Assembly (NCBI RefSeq): GCF_903819435.1
Contig: NZ_CAIJDP010000087.1
Location: 1-64,000, forward strand
Length of the DNA: 64,000 nucleotides
Direction of reading: 5' to 3'
Source of the DNA: Flavobacterium salmonis
Lineage (GTDB): Bacteria; Bacteroidota; Bacteroidia; Flavobacteriales; Flavobacteriaceae
The position numbers and the translations under genes are program-made. Positions 54,059-61,784 of this stretch are shown here, piece after piece (within the stretch, counting starts at the first letter, position 1; each line of letters begins with the position of its first letter). The notes beneath the pieces were generated by a model, which saw only the letters and a program-made list of their open reading frames with translations, was not told the origin of the DNA and searched no databases.

Positions 54059-54490
54059 TTATTTTTTTACCCTTGTCCAATATTGTGTTCTTCCCACAAT
54101 AGAAATTCCGACATAACCTCGAAGTTTTAATTTATCAGCCGACTCTAATTCAATATAACATTTGTATTTTTTTCCATTTGTTGGATCCAGGATTGTCCCT
54201 CCATTATACTCAGCCCCGTCTTTTTTAAGTCCGTTGATGATTACCATCCCTAAAATTGGTTTGTTTTTTTCTGCACCATCACATTTTGTACATACATCTT
54301 TTTTATGATTAGCACGCAGTATTTCTGCAACTTTACCATAGATTTTTCCTGATTTTTCGTAAATTTCTACTATTGATTTTACTTCACCAGTTTCATCATC
54401 AATCGTTTTCCATTTCCCAACAACACTTTGCGCCTGAATAGTGCTTAATGTTAGAAAAAAAACACTAAAAGTTAAAATCCATTTTTTCAT
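54059..54490 (-). CDS. DUF2147 domain secreted protein
   Basis: The 143-residue protein has a signal peptide (KKWILTFSVFFLTLSTIQAQ). The DUF2147 domain follows: VVGKWKTIDDETGEVKSIVEIYEKSGKIYGKV, CTKCDGAEKNKPILGMVIINGLKKDGAEYNGGTILDP, LRGYVGISIVGRTQYWTRV. The fold is lipocalin-like and the function is unknown. It overlaps the end of the YihY gene by 4 bases and precedes the beta-lactamase gene by 13 bases, so it lies inside an operon. Confidence 0.9.
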   Translation of the reverse strand: MKKWILTFSVFFLTLSTIQAQSVVGKWKTIDDETGEVKSIVEIYEKSGKIYGKVAEILRANHKKDVCTKCDGAEKNKPILGMVIINGLKKDGAEYNGGTILDPTNGKKYKCYIELESADKLKLRGYVGISIVGRTQYWTRVKK

Positions 54491-55413
54491 AATCTATTTG
54501 TTTTTTGTCTCAATTTCCTGATAGTCGCATTAAGTTCAAAACCTAAAAGCAGTATCATACAGTTTATCCAAATGTAAAACATTAGAATTAATAATGTCCC
54601 AATAGAACCATAAAGTTCGTTGTATTTTGAAAATTTTATAACCCAAATCCCAAAAAAGAACGAAGATATAACAATTAATACCGTCGTAAAAACAGATCCA
54701 ATGCTGATAAAAGGTACTTTATTATATTGTTTTGTACCATAACGCAATAATATTGAAGACGTTATCAAAATCATCAAAATAACAAACAGGTAACGCCCTA
54801 AAATAATTAAAGGAATACGATCACTCAATACATCCTGAATTATTGTTTTCTGGATAAAAACCTCAAAAACAACTATAGTAGCCACCGTTACAAATAGTAT
54901 GACAGTCATTACAAGTGAAATTGCCAACGCTACTAAATATTGATGAAAAAAACCTCTTTTATCAAAAACATGTTTTGAAGATTCAAAACCACTCAAAATT
55001 CCGTTAATACCATTTGCCATTAAAACAATAGAAAGTAAAAACCCTGAAGAAAGCAACCCTGAATGACTATTATTTAATATGTCACTGATAATTTTACTGA
55101 TGGCATCGTAAGTATTGGGTGGTACACTCTGCTGGACAAAAAGCAAAAAATCCTGTTGAAAATTATCTATAGGAATAAACGGAATTAAATTTAAAATAAA
55201 CAATGCAAAAGGAAATAAAGCCATGAAAAAGCTAAAAGATACCGCACTCGCATGATATGAAAAAGCGCCTTCAAGTATACCAAAAATATACATTTCCAGC
55301 AAATCATATAATGAAAAACCTTCTAGCCACGGCAATTTTATGTTCTTTAAAAACCGAACTAATAAACGTACGACTGGTACTTTTTCAAGCCGATTTCCTA
55401 TCTCTTGCGACAT
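54487..55413 (-). CDS. YihY/BrkB-family membrane protein
   Basis: The 308-residue protein has six hydrophobic segments and family motifs (AFSYHASAVSFSFFMALFPFALFILNLIPFIP; YGSIGTLLILMFYIWINCMILLLGFELNA). The family was once labelled ribonuclease BN or virulence factor BrkB in error. Its real role is unclear, possibly transport. Translation of DUF2147 is coupled by the ATGA overlap, and nadC lies 73 bases upstream. Confidence 0.9.
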   Translation of the reverse strand: MSQEIGNRLEKVPVVRLLVRFLKNIKLPWLEGFSLYDLLEMYIFGILEGAFSYHASAVSFSFFMALFPFALFILNLIPFIPIDNFQQDFLLFVQQSVPPNTYDAISKIISDILNNSHSGLLSSGFLLSIVLMANGINGILSGFESSKHVFDKRGFFHQYLVALAISLVMTVILFVTVATIVVFEVFIQKTIIQDVLSDRIPLIILGRYLFVILMILITSSILLRYGTKQYNKVPFISIGSVFTTVLIVISSFFFGIWVIKFSKYNELYGSIGTLLILMFYIWINCMILLLGFELNATIRKLRQKTNRL

Positions 55414-55486
55414 ATAAATGATTTTAGATTTTAGAGTTTCTATTTTAGAATATTTTGGTCATCTAACTTGTAACACATTACTTCTT

Positions 55487-56344
55487 TTAAAACGCTTTTA
55501 AACTCAAATCCATATTATAAATTGAATGCGTTAAGGCTCCAGATGAAATATAATTTACACCACAAAGTCCATATTCGCGAATCGTTTTTTCGCTTATATT
55601 TCCAGAAGACTCTGTTTTGCATTTATTGCCAATCAATGCCACAGCCGTTTTTGTATCTTCGTAATTAAAATTATCAATTAGGATTCTATGAACTCCATCA
55701 CTTAGTAAAATCTCACGAATCTCATCTAAATTTCTTGCTTCAACAATAATTTTTAAATTTAAATTATTGGATTTCAGATATTCTTTGGTTTTACTTATTG
55801 CAAGCGTAATTCCGCCGGCAAAATCAATATGATTGTCTTTCAGCATCACCATATCATACAATGCGTAGCGATGATTTTCTCCTCCTCCTATTTTTACAGC
55901 CCATTTTTCAGCAATTCTGAAATTGGGTGTTGTTTTACGGGTATCTAATATTTTAGCCCCCGTTCCCTCCAAAAGCTTTACATATTCATTGGTTTTTGTT
56001 GCAATGGCAGACATTCGCTGCATTGTATTTAAAACCACTCTTTCAGATTTTAAAATAGATTGTGAGCTACCTGAAACTTCAAAAACAACTTCACCATATT
56101 CGACATGGGTTCCATCTTCAATAAAAGTCTTTATATTTAATTTTGGATCAACATATTCAAAAATCATTTTAGCTAATGCAACGCCAGCAATAATTCCCTG
56201 GTCTTTCACTAATAATTTAGCTTGTCCATGCGCAATATGAGGAATACAGGCAAGCGAACTGTAATCTCCTGTACCAACATCTTCTCGTATAGCGTTGGCA
56301 ATCATTAGTTGTAATTCGGCATGAAATTGTACTTCGCTGATCAT
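55487..56344 (-). CDS. nadC: Nicotinate-nucleotide pyrophosphorylase (carboxylating)
   Basis: The 285-residue quinolinate phosphoribosyltransferase shows REDVGTGDYSSLA, ERVVLNTMQRMSAIAT, LDTRKTTPNFR with PRPP-contacting residues, and MLKDNHI. It converts quinolinate and PRPP to nicotinate mononucleotide in NAD synthesis. nadA and nadB are not in the window. It leads the minus-strand run to priA. Confidence 0.95.
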   Translation of the reverse strand: MISEVQFHAELQLMIANAIREDVGTGDYSSLACIPHIAHGQAKLLVKDQGIIAGVALAKMIFEYVDPKLNIKTFIEDGTHVEYGEVVFEVSGSSQSILKSERVVLNTMQRMSAIATKTNEYVKLLEGTGAKILDTRKTTPNFRIAEKWAVKIGGGENHRYALYDMVMLKDNHIDFAGGITLAISKTKEYLKSNNLNLKIIVEARNLDEIREILLSDGVHRILIDNFNYEDTKTAVALIGNKCKTESSGNISEKTIREYGLCGVNYISSGALTHSIYNMDLSLKAF

Positions 56345-56496
56345 CTTTATAAATTTTATGAACTGCTAAATTAGGATATATTTTATGGATTTAAAAGTTT
56401 CGGTTTAATTTTAAAAATTGTAAATTAACAAGTAAGATACAAAAATAAAGCTGGAACTTAATTTCTAAACACTCTGTGAATTCAAAGAACATTAAA

Positions 56497-56504
56497 TATC
56501 TTTG
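56497..56504 (+). promoter_or_regulatory. -7 element of the AlkD-like gene
   Basis: TATCTTTG matches TAnnTTTG. The box overlaps an in-frame TTG at 56502, which therefore cannot be the start. The ATG at 56526 lies 21 nt downstream. Confidence 0.6.
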
Positions 56505-56525
56505 AAACTCATTCAATCAAAATTT

Positions 56526-57626
56526 ATGGGATTAATTAAGGATATATACTCCGTTTCTTTTTACAAAAAATTTAGTCAGGCAGTCGCCGAAGTACATCCA
56601 TCATTCAATAAACAAAAATTTATTGAGACAATTTATGAAGGTAATTTTTTTGAGAAAGAATGGAAAGACCGAATGAAACATACTACAGTGGTTTTGCATC
56701 AGTTTATGCCTGAAAATTTTTCTCAAGCTGTTTCTTTAATTGAAAAAATAATCGAAAACCTTAAGAAAAATAATTTTTCAGACAGCAATCTGGCTTTTAT
56801 CTTTTTTGCCGATTATATCGAAATATATGGTTTAAAGGATTTTGAAACTTCGATGAAAGCCTTTGTTTCAATAACACAATTTATAAGCTGCGAGTTTGCC
56901 GTTCGCCCTTTTATTTTAAAGTATAAAGAAAAAATGATTGATGAAATGACTAAATGGTCTTTACATGAAAATCATCATGTCCGCCGATTAGCGAGTGAAG
57001 GTTCACGACCAAGATTACCATGGGCAATGGCGATTCCGTTTTTGAAAAAAGATCCTTCTTCTATTCTTCCGATTTTAGAAAATCTTAAAAATGACCCTTC
57101 AGAGTACGTTCGCAGAAGCGTTGCAAACAATCTCAATGATATTGCAAAAGATAATCCGGGAATTCTACTTGAAATCGCTTCAAGATGGAAAAATCATAGT
57201 AGAGAAACTGATGGAATCATAAAACACGGCTCCCGAACTTTATTGAAACAAGGACATCCTAAAATTTTAAGTCATTATGGTTTAGAAAGTACGAACATTG
57301 AACTTTCTTCTTTTGTAATCAAAACACCTATTGTAAAAATTGGATATTATCTGCAGTTTTGTTTTTACTTAAACAACAAAAATGAAGAACCAAAAACAAT
57401 TCGTTTAGAATATGCTATTCATTATAAAAAGGCAAAAGGTCATCTGGCACAAAAAGTGTTCAAAATCAGCGAGAAAATTTACCCTCCAAACCAGCTCACA
57501 AAGATTGAAAGAAACCAGTCATTTAAGTTAATAACAACTCGTGTTTTTCATACCGGAGTTCATCAATTATCGATTATCATTAATGGAACCGAGAGCGAAG
57601 CTTTGGAATTTGAATTGATTAATTAA
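56526..57626 (+). CDS. AlkD-like DNA alkylation repair protein
   Basis: From MGLIKDIYSVSFYKKFSQAV the protein has 366 residues. It is built of HEAT-like helical repeats (MTKWSLHENHHVRRLASEGSRPRLPWAM; PILENLKNDPSEYVRRSVANNLNDIAKDNP) plus a C-terminal beta-rich region (about 265-365). The HEAT part resembles AlkD-family glycosylases that excise alkylated bases. The C-terminal extension is common in this subgroup, with unknown purpose. Glycosylase activity is inferred from the family. The gene stands alone. Confidence 0.78.
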   Translation: MGLIKDIYSVSFYKKFSQAVAEVHPSFNKQKFIETIYEGNFFEKEWKDRMKHTTVVLHQFMPENFSQAVSLIEKIIENLKKNNFSDSNLAFIFFADYIEIYGLKDFETSMKAFVSITQFISCEFAVRPFILKYKEKMIDEMTKWSLHENHHVRRLASEGSRPRLPWAMAIPFLKKDPSSILPILENLKNDPSEYVRRSVANNLNDIAKDNPGILLEIASRWKNHSRETDGIIKHGSRTLLKQGHPKILSHYGLESTNIELSSFVIKTPIVKIGYYLQFCFYLNNKNEEPKTIRLEYAIHYKKAKGHLAQKVFKISEKIYPPNQLTKIERNQSFKLITTRVFHTGVHQLSIIINGTESEALEFELIN

Positions 57627-57683
57627 AACTTGTGCTTCTTTTTTATTTCTTACTTTTATAATGTAAATCCAAAACAACTTTTT

Positions 57684-57699
57684 CTTAATCTAAATTAAG
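57684..57699. promoter_or_regulatory. Short palindrome at the pirin promoter
   Basis: CTTAAT (57684-57689) and ATTAAG (57694-57699) form an inverted repeat just ahead of the -33 position for the TAATTTTG box at 57722-57729. It is AT-rich and short, so chance is possible. Confidence 0.3.
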
Positions 57700-57721
57700 T
57701 TACAGACTCACATCCTCGCTG

Positions 57722-57729
57722 TAATTTTG
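57722..57729 (+). promoter_or_regulatory. -7 element of the pirin-OsmC-GNAT cluster
   Basis: TAATTTTG matches TAnnTTTG, with the ATG of pirin 18 nt downstream at 57748. The in-frame TTG at 57727 is part of this box and rejected as start. Confidence 0.55.
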
Positions 57730-57747
57730 TTTTCAAATAAAATAACC

Positions 57748-58629
57748 ATGTCAAATATCAGTTTAATTATCGAAGAACGCGCTGCTAACATCGGCAATTT
57801 TATGGTAGGCAGACTATTGCCTTTCCATGAAAAAAGAGCTGTTGGACCATTTGTATTTATCGATCATATGGGGCCTGCATATTTAAATCAATATCAAAAT
57901 ATGGATGTTCCGCCACATCCGCATATTGGGCTTTCTACACTTACTTTTTTGTTTGAAGGAAGTATTATGCACCGCGACAGTTTGGGAACAGAATTAGAAA
58001 TAAAACCAGGAGCGGTTAATTGGATGACCGCAGGAAAAGGAATCGTACATTCTGAAAGAACTCCTGAATATTTAAGACATTCTGACAAAATGCTTCACGG
58101 ATTGCAGATTTGGGTGGCGCTTCCGAAAGAATTAGAACAAATGGATCCGAATTTTACGCATGTTGAAGCACAGGATATTCCGTCTTGGGAAGAAAATGGG
58201 GTTTCATATAAACTGATTGCAGGAGAAGCTTTCGGGAAAAAATCTCCGGTTCCTGTTTACAGTCCGTTGTATTTTATTGAAATTAAAAGCAAAGAAGCTA
58301 AAAAAATCAATATTGGAAAAGATTTATTTGGTGAAAGCGGTTTATATATTTTAGAAGGAAGCATTAAAAGCGGCGAACACGTTTACGATCCAAAACAAAT
58401 TTTAATTACAAACAACAGTACACTTTGTGAGTTTGAAATTGAAGCTCATTCAACTGTTTACATTTTTGGAGGACAAACTTTCCCGGAAGAACATTTCATC
58501 TTTTGGAATTTTGTTTCATCAGATAAAAATCTTATAGAAAAAGCCAAACAAGACTGGACAGCACAAACTTTCCCAAAAGTTCCGGGCGAAACCGAATTTG
58601 TACCATTACCCGAACCAAGAATTAAATAA
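57748..58629 (+). CDS. Pirin family protein
   Basis: The protein (293 residues from MSNISLIIEERAANIGNFMV) has two cupin halves. The metal-binding N-terminal half contains PHPHIGLSTLTFLFEGSIMHRDSLG and WMTAGKGIVHSER, the pirin signature. Some bacterial pirins degrade quercetin and others bind regulators. The function here is unknown. It is followed by an OsmC gene after 2 bases and a GNAT gene after 7 more, so the three form a small operon, perhaps linked to redox stress. Confidence 0.9.
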   Translation: MSNISLIIEERAANIGNFMVGRLLPFHEKRAVGPFVFIDHMGPAYLNQYQNMDVPPHPHIGLSTLTFLFEGSIMHRDSLGTELEIKPGAVNWMTAGKGIVHSERTPEYLRHSDKMLHGLQIWVALPKELEQMDPNFTHVEAQDIPSWEENGVSYKLIAGEAFGKKSPVPVYSPLYFIEIKSKEAKKINIGKDLFGESGLYILEGSIKSGEHVYDPKQILITNNSTLCEFEIEAHSTVYIFGGQTFPEEHFIFWNFVSSDKNLIEKAKQDWTAQTFPKVPGETEFVPLPEPRIK

Positions 58630-58631
58630 TT

Positions 58632-59027
58632 ATGGATACAGTATCAGCAAAAATAGACACACGTTTGTACCGCACAGAAATCATTTCTGCAAGTGGAAAT
58701 ATTTTAATTTCTGACGAGCCACAACAATTAGGAGGTAAAAATTTAGGTTTAAATCCAACTGAACTTTTGGCTTCATCACTGGCTTCCTGCACTTTGATTA
58801 CTTTACGAATGTACATCAACCGCAAACAATGGAATGTTTCAGAAATAAATATCAAAATTGATTTTGAAAGAGATTCAGAACGAAATGTAACTTCGTTTAT
58901 CAGAAAAATTGAAGTAACTGGCGAAGTTGACGAAGCACAAAAACAAAGATTAGAAACAATTGCAAACAGCTGCCCGATTCATAAAACGCTAACAAACACA
59001 ATCGAAATTAAAACGACATTAATATAA
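58632..59027 (+). CDS. OsmC family protein (second copy)
   Basis: The 131-residue protein has the two peroxidatic-type cysteines (Cys53 in ASSLASCTLITL and Cys114 in ANSCPIHKTL) and NPTELLASSLASC, a pattern of the YhfA-like OsmC branch. It is clearly different from the OsmC protein at 30667, so it is not a recent duplicate. It probably reduces organic hydroperoxides or related sulfur species. It lies between pirin and a GNAT gene. Confidence 0.88.
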   Translation: MDTVSAKIDTRLYRTEIISASGNILISDEPQQLGGKNLGLNPTELLASSLASCTLITLRMYINRKQWNVSEINIKIDFERDSERNVTSFIRKIEVTGEVDEAQKQRLETIANSCPIHKTLTNTIEIKTTLI

Positions 59028-59034
59028 TTATACC

Positions 59035-59319
59035 ATGGAAATTCAACAAATAAACGACACAAGAAAAGGTTATTTTGAAGCTATCGAAGACGGAAAACAA
59101 GCCGGAAAAATGACCTATACCTGGGCTGGTGATGCAAAATTGATCATTGACCATACTGAAGTAAATGAGGAATTTAACGGAAAAGGTGTTGGTAAAAAAT
59201 TAGTCATGGCAACAGTAGAATATGCCAGAACAAATAATTTGAAAATTATTCCGCTATGCCCTTTTGCAAAAAGCGTTTTTGACAAAACAGAAGATATTCA
59301 CGATGTATTATTCCGTTAA
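59035..59319 (+). CDS. Small GNAT-type acetyltransferase (YjdJ-like)
   Basis: The 94-residue protein contains the short GNAT core of the YjdJ/GTL3B family (KMTYTWAGDAKLIIDHTEVNEEFNGKGVGKKLVMATVEYAR, then IIPLCPFAKSVF). Full-size acetyltransferases are about 150 residues. This single-domain form binds acetyl-CoA but has no known acceptor. Its stop overlaps the convergent ABC ATPase gene by 4 bases. Confidence 0.88.
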   Translation: MEIQQINDTRKGYFEAIEDGKQAGKMTYTWAGDAKLIIDHTEVNEEFNGKGVGKKLVMATVEYARTNNLKIIPLCPFAKSVFDKTEDIHDVLFR

Positions 59320-60263
59320 GAATTGAGCCCTAAAAAAATTGTAATTTCTAAAGGCAAATCAAATTCATTTTCAAAAAATATCAATTGTCTTTTGTAAACA
59401 GTTTCAATTAAATAGTGATTTCCTCTGAAATAAGTCCTTCTAATTTTAACTTCTAAATCAGAGTGTTCCACCATAATTAATTGATGCGGATACACCAATA
59501 ATTTTCCATTTTCATCTTCAGAAAGCTGCAATAAATGAGTAGGAATTTCATTTACTTCTCCAAAAAGAGAAGCAATATATTTCGAAGATGGATTTGTATA
59601 AATTTCAGTTGGATTTCCCTTTGTGACAATCTCTCCATTACGCATTACAATCGCTGCATCTGCAAAAGACAGTGCATCTGTGCTATCATGAGTAGCAATA
59701 ATACAGGTTATTTTTTTCTGTTTTAAATATCTGAATAAATTCCGGCGTAAAGCATTTTTACGAAAAGCATCAATCTGACTAAAAGGTTCATCAAGCAAAA
59801 TAACTTCTGGTTCTAAAGCCAGGACACGTACCAAAGCAACTCTCTGTTGTTGCCCACCACTTAAAAATTTAGCTTTCACATTAGAAAATTGCTCCATTTC
59901 AACCATCTCCAATAGCTCCTGAACACGAAGTTTTTTCATATTAGCAAAACCATTCGAAAGAAACTTTCCAACATTTTCAGCAACTGTTTCATAAGGTGAC
60001 AGATCAAAGTCCTGTGCCAAATATTTCATATAAGGCATTCCGGGAATCAAATTATATTTTGGTCCCAAAACAGGTTTTTGCTCATAAAAAATCTGGCCTT
60101 CATCTAAATCAAACAAACCGTACATCAGTTTAAGAAGTGTACTTTTTCCACAGCCGCTTTCGCCAATAATGGCTATGTTTTCACCTTTATTAATAGTAAA
60201 AGAAATATTTTTTATAACCGGTTTTTCGGTATACGAAAATGATATATTTTGAATGTCAAGCAT
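59316..60263 (-). CDS. ABC transporter ATP-binding protein
   Basis: From MLDIQNISFSYTEKPVIKNI the protein has 315 residues. An ABC domain (Walker A IGESGCGKSTLLKLMYG, signature LSGGQQQR, Walker B VILLDEPFSQID, H-loop IIATHDSTDAL) is followed by a C-terminal extension of about 90 residues (regulatory or TOBE-like). Spacing resembles importer ATPases of the thiamine/sulfate kind. No permease or binding protein is adjacent, so substrate and partner are unknown. Confidence 0.82.
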   Translation of the reverse strand: MLDIQNISFSYTEKPVIKNISFTINKGENIAIIGESGCGKSTLLKLMYGLFDLDEGQIFYEQKPVLGPKYNLIPGMPYMKYLAQDFDLSPYETVAENVGKFLSNGFANMKKLRVQELLEMVEMEQFSNVKAKFLSGGQQQRVALVRVLALEPEVILLDEPFSQIDAFRKNALRRNLFRYLKQKKITCIIATHDSTDALSFADAAIVMRNGEIVTKGNPTEIYTNPSSKYIASLFGEVNEIPTHLLQLSEDENGKLLVYPHQLIMVEHSDLEVKIRRTYFRGNHYLIETVYKRQLIFFENEFDLPLEITIFLGLNS

Positions 60264-60314
60264 GTGTTCTAATTGAAAGTTCAAATTTACAATGTTTAAT
60301 TTCGAAAGGCAAAA

Positions 60315-60344
60315 AAAAGCTGCTTCAAATAAGAAACAGCTTTT
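60315..60344 (-). terminator. Terminator of the OmpA lipoprotein gene
   Basis: AAAAGCTG (60315-60322) pairs with CAGCTTTT (60337-60344), extended inward by TTC/GAA beyond one mismatch. The minus-strand end is a run of T. Confidence 0.75.
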
Positions 60345-60366
60345 AATAAATTTTATTGTAATTTAA

Positions 60367-61062
60367 TTATTTTCCAGCTTGTGCTTTAGCATCATTTACC
60401 ATTTTGTCATTTGCAGTAATAGCAAATTCAACACGGCGGTTTTGAGATCTTCCTTCAGCAGTATCATTACTGGCAATAGGGTCAGCAATTCCTAAACCTG
60501 ACGTTTTAAATCTACTGGATTTCAACCCTTTTGAAACCAAATATGCTTGTACAGATGCAGCTCTTTGTCCCGAAAGCGTTAAATTATATTCGGGTTTGCC
60601 TGTGTTATCAGTATATCCAAAAATCTCGATATTAGTATCTCCATAATCATTAAAAACAGGAACTAATTTATCTAAATTTGCTTTAGCCTGAGAAGTTAAT
60701 GTTGATTTGTTTGTATCAAAACGAACAGCATTTTCATTAAGTGTTAAGTGAATTCCTTCACCAACTCTTTCTACTTCTGCACCTGGCAAAGCCTGATCGA
60801 TTTCACGTGCTTGTTTGTCCATTTTGTTTCCAATAAGGGCTCCGGTTCCACCTCCTACAGCAGCTCCAATTGCAGCTCCCAAGGCAGCGTTTCCGCCTTT
60901 ACCTAAATTATTTCCTAATACCGCTCCAATCACTCCTCCGGCAACTGCACCAATTCCGGCACCCTTTTGAGTATTATTAGCATTTTTTACTGAATCGCAG
61001 CTTGCAAATAAACTAACTAATACTAGTAAACTACTTAAACTTAATGCTGTTATTTTTTTCAT
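60367..61062 (-). CDS. OmpA-family lipoprotein with glycine zipper (YiaD-like)
   Basis: The 231-residue protein has a lipoprotein signal (SLLVLVSLFASCDSV). A glycine-zipper region follows (about 35-85: GAGIGAVAGGVIGAVLGNNLG repeats), then an OmpA peptidoglycan-binding domain (FDTNKSTLTSQAKANLDKL; GYTDNTGKPEYNLTLSGQRAASV; NRRVEFAITAN). It likely tethers the outer membrane to peptidoglycan. The lipocalin-like lipoprotein gene lies 17 bases upstream and is probably co-transcribed. Confidence 0.9.
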   Translation of the reverse strand: MKKITALSLSSLLVLVSLFASCDSVKNANNTQKGAGIGAVAGGVIGAVLGNNLGKGGNAALGAAIGAAVGGGTGALIGNKMDKQAREIDQALPGAEVERVGEGIHLTLNENAVRFDTNKSTLTSQAKANLDKLVPVFNDYGDTNIEIFGYTDNTGKPEYNLTLSGQRAASVQAYLVSKGLKSSRFKTSGLGIADPIASNDTAEGRSQNRRVEFAITANDKMVNDAKAQAGK

Positions 61063-61079
61063 GTTTATTCTTTTTAATA

Positions 61080-61583
61080 TTAATTAGCTCTTTGAAATTG
61101 GTAAGTTACATCTTTCGTTTGTCCACCAACATTGATACTATCAATTAACTGAAATGAATTATCAGTTAATCCTGCTACTTTAAGTAAATATCCTGATCTG
61201 ACATTTTTTGATTTTGTACCCGGATCAACAATTTTTAATACAAAAAGTCCCTGATTGTTAATACTCCAGACGATTGGAGAAGTAAATGCCGTACAACTTG
61301 AAGCATTCAATGTCATGGTACCTTTATTATTATTAGAAATAAAATTCCAGGTACTACCTATGAAACATTTTGAATCTGATAGATCAAAAGAATTAACTTT
61401 AATATAATCTGATCCTGCATAGGAAACATTTGTAAGTATCCAATTTCCTTTAATGGCTACTTGAGTCGGTCTGTCAAGTTTTTTTGAAATTTCTGTTCCT
61501 TCTGTTGAAGTTGTAGTTGATGAAGCTGATTTACACGCAAATAAGATCGTGGACATCATGCAAATGAAAACAAATTTCTTCAT
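61080..61583 (-). CDS. Lipocalin-like lipoprotein
   Basis: The 167-residue protein has a lipoprotein signal (FVFICMMSTILFACKSAS). A small beta-barrel-like domain (NWILTNVSYAGSDYIKVNSFDLSDSKCFIGSTWNFISNNNKGTM) carries two cysteines that may form a disulfide. Flavobacterial homologues are labelled lipocalin family. The ligand is unknown. It is followed by the OmpA lipoprotein gene after 17 bases. Confidence 0.75.
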   Translation of the reverse strand: MKKFVFICMMSTILFACKSASSTTTSTEGTEISKKLDRPTQVAIKGNWILTNVSYAGSDYIKVNSFDLSDSKCFIGSTWNFISNNNKGTMTLNASSCTAFTSPIVWSINNQGLFVLKIVDPGTKSKNVRSGYLLKVAGLTDNSFQLIDSINVGGQTKDVTYQFQRAN

Positions 61584-61714
61584 TTTGTAGAATTATTTAA
61601 GTTATTACTTACACATTTAATAATTATTGTAAACAAAGATACAATTCATGAAACTATATTCTCTTCCAAAATCAGATTATTTTCTTTCAAAATTAACACA
61701 TAAGACATTTTGTC

Positions 61715-61744
61715 ACTCAAAAATAATTGGTATTCTATTTGAGT
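61715..61744. promoter_or_regulatory. Inverted repeat upstream of htpG
   Basis: ACTCAAA (61715-61721) and TTTGAGT (61738-61744) flank a 16-nt spacer about 40 bases before the ATG. It is not a CIRCE element (TTAGCACTC). A role in heat-shock control is speculative. Confidence 0.3.
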
Positions 61745-61784
61745 AAGTGATAATCATCTTATTAAACTAAAAAAATAAAAAAAT

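Noticed and set aside
57727..57747. TTG start adding seven residues to pirin
   Set aside because: The TTG is part of the TAATTTTG promoter box, and the ATG at 57748 matches the family start.
61715..61744. CIRCE element for htpG
   Set aside because: The arms do not match TTAGCACTC/GAGTGCTAA and the spacer is too long, so it is listed only as an unnamed inverted repeat.
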